Shown in pieces: positions 12,100-19,425 of a DNA stretch of 64,000 nt (positions are counted from its first letter, which is position 1; each line of letters opens with the position of its first letter). Both the position numbers and the translations under genes were made by a program. Source of the stretch: Deinococcus rubellus (GTDB taxonomy: Bacteria > Deinococcota > Deinococci > Deinococcales > Deinococcaceae); NCBI RefSeq assembly GCF_025244745.1, contig NZ_CP104213.1, positions 1,233,501 through 1,297,500 on the forward strand, in the 5' to 3' direction. The notes under the pieces were generated by a model, which was given only the letters and a program-made list of their open reading frames with translations, was not told where the DNA came from and ran no database searches.

Positions 12100-12474
12100 T
12101 AACGTCTTGAAGTTTATCAGCCCTTTAACTTTCCCCCATTCACCCTCATCTTAGGATTGGTTTTTTGCTGCTGGGTGCAGGAAAAATCGCTACTAAAGCC
12201 TCTCCTCATTCTTTAGGCCGCCCTGAGAGTTTGCCATAATTCTCATTTTATTTCTCATTTGTGACATTTCTGACTTGACCGCCTGGGTGGGCTGATGGAG
12301 CCAGCGCGCAGACCCCGAATACAATTTGACTCACGATTCACATTTTTCGTATCTCTCGATCTGACTTGTGGGGGATTGCCGCTGCCGAACGCCCGCAGAG
12401 TCCATCAAGAAGAGGGGAGAGCAGGCCAATTCGGCTGGCTGTTTCGGGCCGGAAATGGCTTTCCCCGGACGGTA
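12100..12474. other. AT-richer intergenic stretch without a supported gene
   Basis: About 375 bases with clearly lower GC than the neighbours up to about 12290. It includes a near-tandem TTCTCATTT pair at about 12240-12260. No open frame here has family-like content, coding-like base use and a start signal together. It probably holds the upstream promoter region of the nlpC gene; otherwise I see nothing. Confidence 0.5.
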
Positions 12475-12730
12475 AGTACGGACTCGGATGAAATCTATTT
12501 GCAAAACCGGTTTCATCTGACCAGCGGGCAGGCGCCCATCCGGGCGTATCGTCGTGAGCAGCACCTGCACCTGTACAGGTCTCCTTCCTCCGTTCTGCCC
12601 AAGACAGTAGGAGAAGGAGAGAAACAGGTTCCAGACATGGAATAGACGAATCGGCTTTTCTGAGGCAGAGCGGACGCCTGCCCGCTTTTCCGGTTTGCAT
12701 ACGGAACAGACCGAACCCGTATAAGACTGT
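12475..12730. repeat. Diverged inverted pair of an intergenic repeat with internal hairpins
   Basis: The plus-strand segment 12500-12537 contains TTGCAAAACCGG then, 12 bases on, AGCGGGCAGGCGCCC (12523-12537). The minus-strand segment around 12705-12669 contains ATGCAAACCGGAAA running into AGCGGGCAGGCGTCC. The two copies face each other about 130 bases apart. Between them TCTCCTTC (near 12579) can pair with GAAGGAGA (near 12616), with CCTGT and CAGG outside that stem. The layout is that of a non-coding intergenic repeat family or a decayed miniature element. Small non-coding repeats are known in Deinococcus, but I cannot assign this one to a family. Confidence 0.5.
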
Positions 12731-12786
12731 CTTTACCCCCGAAGCATCGAGATGTCCTCCCGGCAAGCTGGGTCGAGACTCAGAAC

Positions 12787-13441
12787 ATGCGCCGCTTGAG
12801 AGTCGTTTCTGGAGGAGTGCTGCCCCGGATGCTGGCCGGAATGCAGATAGCCTGCGAGTTCGCGCCCTCGTCCCGCAGCGTGGCAGCGCAGATCCTGAGT
12901 TTCAATACGCGGGTGGCTGCTCTCCAGACAGCGGTGCAGGTTGAACTGCTGGGCCAGCCGGGCAGCCTGGGCCGCGAGGGCTGGGCGCGCTAAGAAGCCG
13001 GATCGGCAGCTTGCCAGGGCCGCTGTGGGTGGCCGAGGCGGTGCAGCTCTTGACGCCTACCCAGATGCAGACTGTGACGCCTGATCTGTGCAGCGTGCTG
13101 GTGCCGGGTGTGTCCACCAACAGCTCGGACTGGCTGACCTGGGCCACCACAGTGGACGTGCAGGCATGTCGGTGCTGGCAAGCGTCGCCAACACCGACCT
13201 GACCCAGCCTAGCCGTACCACCCGGCTAGGGTCAGCCACGCGGCCCAGCAGGGGGTACGCCGCCCCTGCGCTTCGGGGCCGCCATGCCGGGCGTTTAACT
13301 GCGGCGCGTGTCGCTCAACACATTGGTGGCGACGCTCTTGGCCCGCTAGCGGCACAGGCTGTTCCCCGGCCAGCGACATCGCCATGGTGGGCCGAGTCCT
13401 CATCGACCGGCATGCTCTTGAGCGTTGGCTGGTCCTGAACC
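12787..13441. other. Gene-free stretch with decayed coding traces
   Basis: GC-rich, coding-like base use, but the frames are short and broken in all phases. One run (12787-12993) contains a helix-like stretch FNTRVAALQTAVQVELLG, another frame reads RSRIGSLPGPLWVAEAVQLL near 12990-13050, and a third stays open from 13088 to 13438. They could be one gene scrambled by several frameshifts, perhaps a transposase remnant, but the similarity is too weak to name. No intact gene is claimed. Confidence 0.4.
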
Positions 13442-13471
13442 GGGTGTGTTTGGTGGCCCTAGAATCCGCAG

Positions 13472-14146
13472 ATGGCTTCTCCCATTTCTTTTCCTCTCGC
13501 TCCGGCAGGCGTGCTGTTCGACATGGACGGCGTGCTGACGAGCAACAACGTTTTTCACCGGCAGGCCTGGCGCGAGGTGGCGCTCTCGCACATGGGTCTG
13601 AGCCTGACCGAGCTGGACCTCGACACCAAGGTGGACGGCGGGCGCAACCCCGAGATCATGCAGCGCCTCACCGGACGCCCGCCCACGCCCGAGGAAGCAC
13701 TTCTCTTTCACACCGCCAAGGAGGAACGCTACCGCACCCTGGCACGCGGGGCACTGCGTGAAGTGGCGGGGCTGAGCGCTTATCTGGATATCCTCTCGGC
13801 GCGGCAGATTCCTTACGCCCTGGTGACCAGTGCTGACAGGGTCAATGTCGAGTTCGGGCTGGAGGCGCTGGGATTTTCGGGGCACTTTCCGAAGCGGATT
13901 CTGGGCGAGGACGTGACGCGTGGCAAACCCCATTCCGAGCCGTTCGAGCGCGGCGCGGCGCTGCTGAACCTCGATCCCCGGCACTGTCTGGCCCACGAGG
14001 ACGCGGTGAGCGGCGTCATGAGTGCAGCGGCGGCGGGCTGCGTGGTGGTGGCCCTGAGCACCACCCAGACCGAGGCGGCCCTGCTCGCGGCGGGCGCGCG
14101 GCTGGTGGTCCCCGATTTTCAGAACTGGCCGGGCTGGCTGGCGTAG
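13472..14146 (+). CDS. HAD-superfamily phosphatase/phosphoglucomutase-like protein
   Basis: 224 residues of the beta-phosphoglucomutase/phosphatase branch of the HAD superfamily. Motif I is [11 protein letters not shown] with nucleophile Asp17 and acid/base Asp19, motif II is VTSADR, motif III is around GKPHSEPF, and motif IV is HEDAVSG. The cap lies between motifs I and II. The substrate (a sugar phosphate or other small phosphoester) cannot be read from the sequence. TAGAAT six bases before ATG 13472 indicates a leaderless message. Confidence 0.88.
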   Translation: MASPISFPLAPAGVLFDMDGVLTSNNVFHRQAWREVALSHMGLSLTELDLDTKVDGGRNPEIMQRLTGRPPTPEEALLFHTAKEERYRTLARGALREVAGLSAYLDILSARQIPYALVTSADRVNVEFGLEALGFSGHFPKRILGEDVTRGKPHSEPFERGAALLNLDPRHCLAHEDAVSGVMSAAAAGCVVVALSTTQTEAALLAAGARLVVPDFQNWPGWLA

Positions 14147-14202
14147 GTTCCGCATGGGTCAGTAGTCTAGCCCGACCCGCCTGCGCTGCCGCCGCAGGCG
14201 CG

Positions 14203-14208
14203 TACAGT
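14203..14208 (+). promoter_or_regulatory. -10 hexamer for the aroG leader transcript
   Basis: TACAGT ends seven bases before the leader-peptide ATG at 14216. This matches the TANNNT box and 5-7-base spacing found before many start codons in this window, and suggests that transcription starts at or next to the leader ORF. Confidence 0.6.
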
Positions 14209-14215
14209 AAACAGC

Positions 14216-14266
14216 ATGTTCAGCCAGACGGCGTTCTTTTATTGGTTCGGAAGGGTCCGGGCCTAG
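14216..14266 (+). CDS. Aromatic leader peptide upstream of aroG
   Basis: A 16-codon frame, too short for ordinary gene calls, reads [16 protein letters not shown] followed by TAG. Five aromatic codons in a row (TTC TTT TAT TGG TTC, 14234-14248) cover Phe, Tyr and Trp, the end products of the pathway that starts with the DAHP synthase encoded 67 bases downstream. This is the classic design of a ribosome-sensing attenuator. The ATG has a TANNNT box seven bases upstream and no ribosome-binding site, so it would be read from a leaderless message. Expression is not proven; the call rests on content and place. Confidence 0.72.
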   Translation: MFSQTAFFYWFGRVRA

Positions 14267-14313
14267 AACGCGCTGCGTTTGCTTCCCCGCCCGGAATCCA
14301 CTCCGGCGCGGGG
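14248..14313 (+). promoter_or_regulatory. Attenuator-like alternative RNA hairpins before aroG
   Basis: Hairpin T: CCCCGCCCGGA (14285-14295) pairs with TCCGGCGCGGGG (14302-14313), 11 pairs with one bulge, followed by ATGTTTCATT. Competing pairing: TCCGGGC at 14256-14262, the end of the leader ORF, is exactly complementary to GCCCGGA at 14289-14295, the inner left arm of T. CGGA (14248-14251) with TCCG (14256-14259), and AACGC with GCGTT just after the leader stop, form further small stems. A ribosome stalled on the aromatic codons leaves 14256-14262 free to break T; one that finishes the leader covers it and lets T form. The U-tract is weak, so the exact mechanism is open. Confidence 0.62.
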
Positions 14314-14333
14314 ATGTTTCATTCAGGAGAGCC

Positions 14334-15425
14334 ATGCCAGAAAAAGTCATCTCGGAACCCGTGATCGCCAACACCCACGTTTCCCGCTTCGATCCGTTGA
14401 CCTCGCCGCGCGACCTCAAGGCCGAACTGCCGCTGACCGAGAAGGCCCAGCAGACCGTGACCCGCGCCCGCCAGAGCGTGCAACGGATCGTCCACAAGGA
14501 AGACCCCCGGCTGCTGCTGATCGTGGGACCGTGCAGCATCCACGACGAGGCGCAGGCGCTGGAGTACGCGGCCCGGCTCGCCAAACTCCGCACCCAGTAC
14601 GCGGACCGGCTGGAAATCGTGATGCGTGTTTACATGGACAAGCCGCGCACCACCGTCGGCTGGCGCGGTTATCTCAACGACCCGCATATGAACGGCCAGA
14701 ACGACTTTAATCTGGGCCTCAAGATGACCCGCCGCCTGATGCTGAAGATCAATGAACTCGGCGTGCCAGTGGGGACCGAACTGCTCGATCCGTTCGTGCC
14801 GCAGTACATCGACGATCAGCTCAGTTGGGGGGCCATCGGCGCGCGCACCACTGAGTCGCAGACGCACCGGGCAATGGTCAGCGGCGTTTCGGCTCCGGTG
14901 GGCTTCAAGAACGGCACCGGTGGCAACATCAAGCTGGCGGTGGACGCCATTGTCAGCGCCGGGAAGCCGCACACTTTTCTGGGCATCACCGACGAGGGCC
15001 AGGCCGCCGTCGTCTCGACTCGCGGCAACCCTGACGGCCACGTGATTTTGCGCGGCGGGCGTTTTGGCCCCAACTACGCCGCCGAACACGTGCAGGAAAC
15101 CCTAGGCCTGATGACCGACGCCAAGGTCACGGCGGGCCTCGTCGTGGACTGCTCGCACCACAACAGCAATTACCAGTTTGAGAAGCAGCTCGACGCCTGG
15201 CACGACGTGATTTTACAGCGGGTGGCCGGAAACGATGCCCTGATCGGCCTGATGCTGGAGAGCAACCTGAATGAGGGCAAGCAGGGCATTCCGGCAGATC
15301 ACGCCGACCTCAAATACGGCGTGTCGGTGACCGACGCCTGCGTGGGCTGGGAGAGCACCGAGGAGTTGCTGAAGTGGGCCTACGAGCAAATGGGCGCAGT
15401 GGTGAAGTCCGAAGTCGTGAGCTGA
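14334..15425 (+). CDS. aroG: DAHP synthase, AroF/G/H (type I-alpha)
   Basis: 363-residue 3-deoxy-7-phosphoheptulonate synthase that condenses PEP and erythrose 4-phosphate, the entry step of the shikimate pathway. Visible motifs are [10 protein letters not shown] near 63-72, [37 protein letters not shown], and the metal-binding DCSHHNS and DACVGWEST near the end. ATG 14334 has AGGAGA four bases upstream. It is preceded by the aromatic leader peptide and alternative hairpins described above, so its expression probably tracks aromatic amino-acid supply. It converges with the small gene at 15455. Confidence 0.96.
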   Translation: MPEKVISEPVIANTHVSRFDPLTSPRDLKAELPLTEKAQQTVTRARQSVQRIVHKEDPRLLLIVGPCSIHDEAQALEYAARLAKLRTQYADRLEIVMRVYMDKPRTTVGWRGYLNDPHMNGQNDFNLGLKMTRRLMLKINELGVPVGTELLDPFVPQYIDDQLSWGAIGARTTESQTHRAMVSGVSAPVGFKNGTGGNIKLAVDAIVSAGKPHTFLGITDEGQAAVVSTRGNPDGHVILRGGRFGPNYAAEHVQETLGLMTDAKVTAGLVVDCSHHNSNYQFEKQLDAWHDVILQRVAGNDALIGLMLESNLNEGKQGIPADHADLKYGVSVTDACVGWESTEELLKWAYEQMGAVVKSEVVS

Positions 15426-15454
15426 GCGAGCAAAGATTGGCCCGCTTTCAGGTT

Positions 15455-15850
15455 TTAGGGCTGGGGCATCTCCCGCAGATTCCGCATGAACGTCGCCCAG
15501 TCGAGCGCAGGCAAATCAGGCAGAGTCTGGCCACCGTAGCTCAGCGCGGTGACGCTCCCGTTTGGGCCGCGCCTGAATACTGCACCGGAGTCACTGAGCG
15601 GGGCAGTCTGATCGCTGGGCAGCACCGCCAAATACAGGCCAGTGTCTTTGAAATTCGGCGGCAGATTAGGCATAACTGGCCGAGACGTGATCGATGACTT
15701 TTGAGACGGGATCAGGAGTTGCTGGAGAAGAGTCCAGCGGCCCAGTGAGAGCGGCCTGTAGGGAGCGCCGTCCTGACTGGACACCAGCATGCCACCTGTG
15801 ATGACCCGGATTTCAGAGCTTGATGTGGGTGTGACAGGCAGGTGCTTCAT
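15455..15850 (-). CDS. Small hypothetical protein, no recognised family
   Basis: 131 residues from ATG 15850. No signal peptide or membrane segment is evident. The middle is Pro/Ser-rich (PVMPNLPPNFKDTGLYLAVLP), followed by a possible beta-rich part GAVFRRGPNGSVTALSYGG and a helical end ATFMRNLREMPQP. It follows the PadR-associated membrane protein gene on the same strand after a 120-base gap and may be transcribed with it. There is neither a clear ribosome-binding site nor a TANNNT box, so the start is uncertain. I have no function for it. Confidence 0.5.
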   Translation of the reverse strand: MKHLPVTPTSSSEIRVITGGMLVSSQDGAPYRPLSLGRWTLLQQLLIPSQKSSITSRPVMPNLPPNFKDTGLYLAVLPSDQTAPLSDSGAVFRRGPNGSVTALSYGGQTLPDLPALDWATFMRNLREMPQP

Positions 15851-15970
15851 GCCGCTACAGACCGAGTTTCCAGGTCCAGCTTTTTCCAGATTCAGGTTTG
15901 GTGGATCGCCTGCTGAGCCGTCAGCGTAGCTGAGGGGGGAGTGGATGGTCAGAACGGATGAGAACAGGTT

Positions 15971-16603
15971 CTAGTCCTGCGGGCAGGCGTTCGAGCCCTC
16001 CTGACCAGCAACCAGCCAGCGTTCCTGATAACGGTAACTGCCCGGCCAGCGCTTGGACACGGCGTACTCATTGACGGTAGAAAGGACATTGCTCTTGATC
16101 ATCACATGGTCCGGCGTGATGTAGGCGTAGTAGATGGTCCGGGTGGCTTTCGGGTAAGTCAGGACTGCGCTGTAAGAGTTCGCATCGATTCCGAGCGGCG
16201 CATCGGGGTTGTACCAGAGCACCGCCATATCGTCCGGCTTGAGATTGCTGCCGGTCACGTTGATGCCTTCTTTTGGCGGCATCAGGTTGTTGTAGACCCA
16301 CCAACTCCCGGTTGCCAGCGACATCAAGCCCAGTACCGCCCAGCCGAGGGTTCGGGGGAGGCTCCAGCCCAGCAGTCCCCGGTTCATTGGAGCCGGGTCG
16401 CCCATTGCCTGCACCGCCAGAAACTCGGCTTCCTCCCGCGCAAAGCCTTTTTGCTCCAGCTCAGCCACCCGCTCCAGCAGGTGTGCCCGCAGTTCGGCAG
16501 CGGCGTCCAGTCGCTCGGCTTTGGGTAGGCCAAGTGTGGCGCGCTGAATATACTCATTCAGGCTCAGCATTTTGCCGGATCGGCCAGCAGCCTGGCGGGT
16601 CAT
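15971..16603 (-). CDS. PadR-associated membrane protein with permease-prefix/HAAS-like N-terminus
   Basis: 210 residues from ATG 16603, which lies five bases after the padR stop with GGGGTGA as a ribosome-binding site. The N-terminal 70 residues (LNEYIQRATLGLPKAERLDAA, then ELRAHLLERVAELEQKG) form the helical HAAS/permease-prefix-type domain that commonly sits in genes paired with PadR regulators. One membrane helix follows (TLGWAVLGLMSLATGSWWVY), then an extracytoplasmic domain of about 110 residues with two Trp/Tyr-rich strands. Probably a membrane sensor or stress-related partner of PadR; the exact role is unknown. Confidence 0.7.
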   Translation of the reverse strand: MTRQAAGRSGKMLSLNEYIQRATLGLPKAERLDAAAELRAHLLERVAELEQKGFAREEAEFLAVQAMGDPAPMNRGLLGWSLPRTLGWAVLGLMSLATGSWWVYNNLMPPKEGINVTGSNLKPDDMAVLWYNPDAPLGIDANSYSAVLTYPKATRTIYYAYITPDHVMIKSNVLSTVNEYAVSKRWPGSYRYQERWLVAGQEGSNACPQD

Positions 16604-16608
16604 GCCAG

Positions 16609-16956
16609 TCACCCCAGCCACCCTGACCACCCCAGCCGTGTGAATAACAGCGCGTCGAGCGCTCCCCGCAGGCTGCGCCACTCGGCTTTCTTGGCCCCCA
16701 GCGCCGCCTGTCCACTTTCGGTCAGGCGGTAATACTTGCGTGGCGCACCGCCCCGGTCACTTTCCTGCCACTCGCTCTCCACCCAGCCGGATTTAACCAG
16801 CCGGTGCAGGGCCGGATAGAGACTGCCCTCCCGCAGATCAAACGCGCCGCCGCTGCGGGTGTTGACGTGCTGCAAGATTTCCAGGCCGTAGCGCGACTGG
16901 CTTTCCAGTGAGGCGAGCAGCGCCAGATCGAGCGTGCCGGATTTGAGCGGGGTCAT
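16609..16956 (-). CDS. PadR-family transcriptional regulator
   Basis: 115-residue winged-helix repressor of the PadR family: SGTLDLALLASLESQSRYGLEI at the start, the recognition part DLREGSLYPALHRLVKSGWVES, and the wing APRKYYRLTESGQAALG. ATG 16956 is preferred over an upstream ATG at 16986 because TACACT lies six bases before it, the leaderless pattern. It probably controls itself and the downstream membrane-protein gene. A GCACT-N7-AGTGC dyad lies about 30 bases upstream as a possible operator. Confidence 0.88.
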   Translation of the reverse strand: MTPLKSGTLDLALLASLESQSRYGLEILQHVNTRSGGAFDLREGSLYPALHRLVKSGWVESEWQESDRGGAPRKYYRLTESGQAALGAKKAEWRSLRGALDALLFTRLGWSGWLG

Positions 16957-16982
16957 GACTAGAGTGTAGAACAAGGTAGCTT

Positions 16983-16999
16983 GCACTGCAAAGTAGTGC
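16983..16999. promoter_or_regulatory. Small dyad upstream of padR, possible operator
   Basis: GCACT and AGTGC separated by seven bases, centred about 35 bases upstream of the PadR start codon, in the -35 region of the predicted promoter. PadR proteins bind short dyads near their own promoter, so this is a reasonable but weak candidate. Confidence 0.3.
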
Positions 17000-17010
17000 C
17001 AACATTCAAC

Positions 17011-17050
17011 AGCAAGCGGGCCGACCCACTCAGAGTGCGGTCCGCTTGCT
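17011..17050 (-). terminator. Terminator downstream of the CM-DAHP synthase gene
   Basis: AGCAAGCGG (17011-17019) pairs with CCGCTTGCT (17042-17050), nine perfect pairs that can be extended by inner GC pairs. It begins nine bases after the stop of the leftward gene. There is no long U-run, so termination strength is uncertain. Confidence 0.6.
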
Positions 17051-17058
17051 GAAACGGG

Positions 17059-18192
17059 TTAGAGCTTAACGCTCAGTGCTCCCATCATCGGCTTCACGGC
17101 GGCGTCGAAGGCCTCGTATCCGGCAAAATCGAGCTGCTGCTCGTTGTCGCTCAGCGCCGTGGCCGGGTTGGGATGCACCTCGACGTGCAGGCCGTCTGCG
17201 CCCACCGCCAGGGCCGCCTTCGCCAGCGGAATCAGGAGGTCGCGCCGCCCCGCCGCGTGGGTCACGTCCACCAGCACTGGCAGGTGGGTTTCCTGCTTGG
17301 CCAGCGCCACTGCCGAGAGATCGAGCGTATTGCGGGTCCACTTCTCGAAGGTGCGGATGCCGCGCTCGCAGAGCATCACCTGCTTGTTGCCCTCGGCCAG
17401 AATGTACTCGGCGGCGTAGAGCCACTCCTCGATGGTGGCGGCAAACCCGCGCTTGAGCAGCACCGGCATCCCGCTGCGGCCCACCTCGCGCAGCAGGGCG
17501 AAGTTGTGCATGTTTCTGGCCCCGATCTGCAAGATGTCGGCATACTCGGCCACCACCTCCACGTCGCGGGTATCCATCACTTCGGTGACAAACAGCATAT
17601 TGTGGTCGCGCGCCGCGCCCGCACCCAGAATCAGGCCATCGATCCCCATGCCCTGAAAGCCGTACGGACTGGTGCGCGGCTTGTAGGCCCCGCCACGCAG
17701 AATCCGGACGCCTTTCGCGGCCAGGAACGAGGCCGTCGCCTCCATCATCTCCTCGCCCTCGATGCTGCACGGCCCGGCGATGATGATCGGCGGCGCGTCG
17801 CCCCCCACCCGCACCCCTTTGATGTCCAGCACGGTGTCGGTGCTCTGCACCTTGCGGCTGACCAGCAGCTGCTTTTTGTCGTTGGCTTCCTCCAGGTCCA
17901 GGCTGGCCCGGAAGATTTCCTTGAAGATGCTCTTGAGGGCCGCTGCCGAGAAGGGGCCGGGGTTGACCTCCTCGATGTACTTGAGCTGACGCTCCTCGCG
18001 GGCCGGGTCGTAATGGTGCGGGCGGCCTTCCAGGGTCTTGACGTGGCCGATCTCGGCGGCCAGAGCGGCGCGGCGTGAGATCAGCCGGATCAGGTCGTCG
18101 TTGATCAAATCGATCTGGGCGCGCAGGCTTTCGATGCTGGCGGGCGAGCTGATTCCCGCGTCGTCCGGCACAGGCAAATCGTTGTGGTTCAT
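17059..18192 (-). CDS. Bifunctional chorismate mutase / DAHP synthase (type I-beta)
   Basis: 377 residues. An AroQ-type chorismate mutase domain (about 20-95; [20 protein letters not shown]) is joined to a KDO8P-like type I-beta DAHP synthase (about 110-377; [72 protein letters not shown]). In this class the mutase domain commonly acts as the feedback sensor for the synthase. It is the second DAHP synthase within 3 kb, of a different subclass from aroG. ATG 18192 has TAGACT six bases upstream; that box overlaps the U-tract of the tatC terminator. Confidence 0.95.
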   Translation of the reverse strand: MNHNDLPVPDDAGISSPASIESLRAQIDLINDDLIRLISRRAALAAEIGHVKTLEGRPHHYDPAREERQLKYIEEVNPGPFSAAALKSIFKEIFRASLDLEEANDKKQLLVSRKVQSTDTVLDIKGVRVGGDAPPIIIAGPCSIEGEEMMEATASFLAAKGVRILRGGAYKPRTSPYGFQGMGIDGLILGAGAARDHNMLFVTEVMDTRDVEVVAEYADILQIGARNMHNFALLREVGRSGMPVLLKRGFAATIEEWLYAAEYILAEGNKQVMLCERGIRTFEKWTRNTLDLSAVALAKQETHLPVLVDVTHAAGRRDLLIPLAKAALAVGADGLHVEVHPNPATALSDNEQQLDFAGYEAFDAAVKPMMGALSVKL

Positions 18193-18202
18193 CTGCACAG
18201 TC

Positions 18203-18234
18203 TAAAAAGCGCGCCCGGCCAGGAAGCGGGGCGC
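18203..18234 (-). terminator. Terminator downstream of tatC
   Basis: On the minus strand GCGCCC (18234-18229) pairs with GGGCGC (18216-18211), followed by GCTTTTT. The T-run flows straight into the -10 hexamer TAGACT of the next gene, so the end of the tat operon and the start of the CM-DAHP synthase transcript are packed together. Confidence 0.65.
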
Positions 18235-18287
18235 ACTAGTCAATTGACAGGTTTTTTGAATGGAGGTTCAGAGACAGGGGAGCCGGA

Positions 18288-19061
18288 TCAGGTGGGGTTG
18301 CCGGATTCCAGCGTCTGTTCGGGACGAACCCGGAACACCCGCGAGAGCAGCACACCGAGTTCGTAAAGAACGTATAAGGGCGCGGCGGCGATACTCATGT
18401 TGATCGGGTCGGGAGTGGGGGTGATGATGGCTGCCAGGATCAGGCAGACCATGAAGGCGTACTTCCACATCTTTCTGAGCATCACGTGGTTGACGATGCC
18501 GATGCGGGTCAGGATCACGGCCAGAATCGGAATCTCGAAGCACAGGCCGAACGAGATCAGCAGCGTGATGATCTGGCCCATGTACTGACCGATCGAGAAG
18601 ATCGCGCCGACGGTGCCGCCCAGGAAGTCCACCAGAAACTTGACCATCGGCGGCAGGATCATGTAATAGCAAAAAGCGATGCCCGCGACAAAGCTCAGTC
18701 CCGCGCCGACGATGAAGGGACCGCCGTATTTGCGCTCGTTGGGATACAGCCCAGGCGCGATGAACAGCCAGATCTGATGCAGGATGAACGGCAGCGCCAG
18801 CGCCAGCCCCGCCCACAGGGCGATGGTGAAGCTGAAGATCAGTTGCTCGGTAAGGCCAGTGGCGACCAGTTGCAGCTTGTCCGCTTTGTACAGGTTGGTG
18901 TAGGTCAGCGGCTCTTTGAGCAGCAAGATGATCTGCGGCACTTTTGTCCAGGCAATGCCCGCGCCCACGACCAGAAAGAGCAGGCTGTAGATGATGCGGC
19001 GGCGCAGTTCTTCCAGGTGGTCAAAGATCGGGGCGCTGGCGTCGGCGTTGAGTTTGGTCAT
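18288..19061 (-). CDS. tatC: Twin-arginine translocase subunit TatC
   Basis: 257-residue polytopic membrane protein with six hydrophobic segments. The signature FDHLEELRRRIIYS is near the N-terminus (about 13-26) and the conserved FEIPILAVILTRIGIV is in the latter half. TatC recognises the twin-arginine signal of folded export substrates. The gene starts 14 bases after tatA on the same strand, forming a tatA-tatC operon; no separate tatB is seen, as in minimal Tat systems. Confidence 0.96.
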   Translation of the reverse strand: MTKLNADASAPIFDHLEELRRRIIYSLLFLVVGAGIAWTKVPQIILLLKEPLTYTNLYKADKLQLVATGLTEQLIFSFTIALWAGLALALPFILHQIWLFIAPGLYPNERKYGGPFIVGAGLSFVAGIAFCYYMILPPMVKFLVDFLGGTVGAIFSIGQYMGQIITLLISFGLCFEIPILAVILTRIGIVNHVMLRKMWKYAFMVCLILAAIITPTPDPINMSIAAAPLYVLYELGVLLSRVFRVRPEQTLESGNPT

Positions 19062-19075
19062 GGCCCGCGCCCGGT

Positions 19076-19249
19076 TTAGACGTCGCTGTCGCGGCGCGGC
19101 GTGACGACGGTGGTATCAGGAGTGTCCTTGCTGGTGGACTTGAATTCCTTGATGCCCTGGCCGAGGCCCTTGGCGATCTCAGGAATCTTCTTGGCTCCGA
19201 ACAGCAAGACGACGACCAGCACAATTAAAATCAGTTCCATCGGACCCAT
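19076..19249 (-). CDS. tatA: Twin-arginine translocase subunit TatA
   Basis: 57 residues from ATG 19249, which has AAAGGAG five bases upstream. It has the family layout: a short N-terminus, one membrane helix (ELILIVLVVVLLFGAKKIPE), the FGAKKIPEIAKGLGQGIKEF hinge plus amphipathic helix, and a short charged tail. A longer frame adds 15 upstream residues lacking conservation. It forms the pore oligomer with TatC. Confidence 0.95.
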   Translation of the reverse strand: MGPMELILIVLVVVLLFGAKKIPEIAKGLGQGIKEFKSTSKDTPDTTVVTPRRDSDV

Positions 19250-19425
19250 AAAACTCCTTTGAGCGCCCGTGAGCGCGGCAGCGAGAGAAGGCAAGTACAG
19301 CAGGGGAAAGGCTTCAACTGGTTATACGCGCCCCGGCTCCAACTAGATGTAAGGGGAACAATCTAATCTCCCAACATAAAGAAGCTTTGAAGACGCGCTC
19401 AGCTCCGGCGCTCTACCCTGGCACT

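Noticed and set aside
12295..12645. 116-residue frame in the 12-kb gap
   Set aside because: It crosses the inverted repeats and hairpin, has no start signal of either type and no recognisable content.
12787..13441. IS110-like transposase remnant
   Set aside because: A PGPLWVAEA-type stretch hinted at it, but no catalytic motif or ordered domain could be followed.
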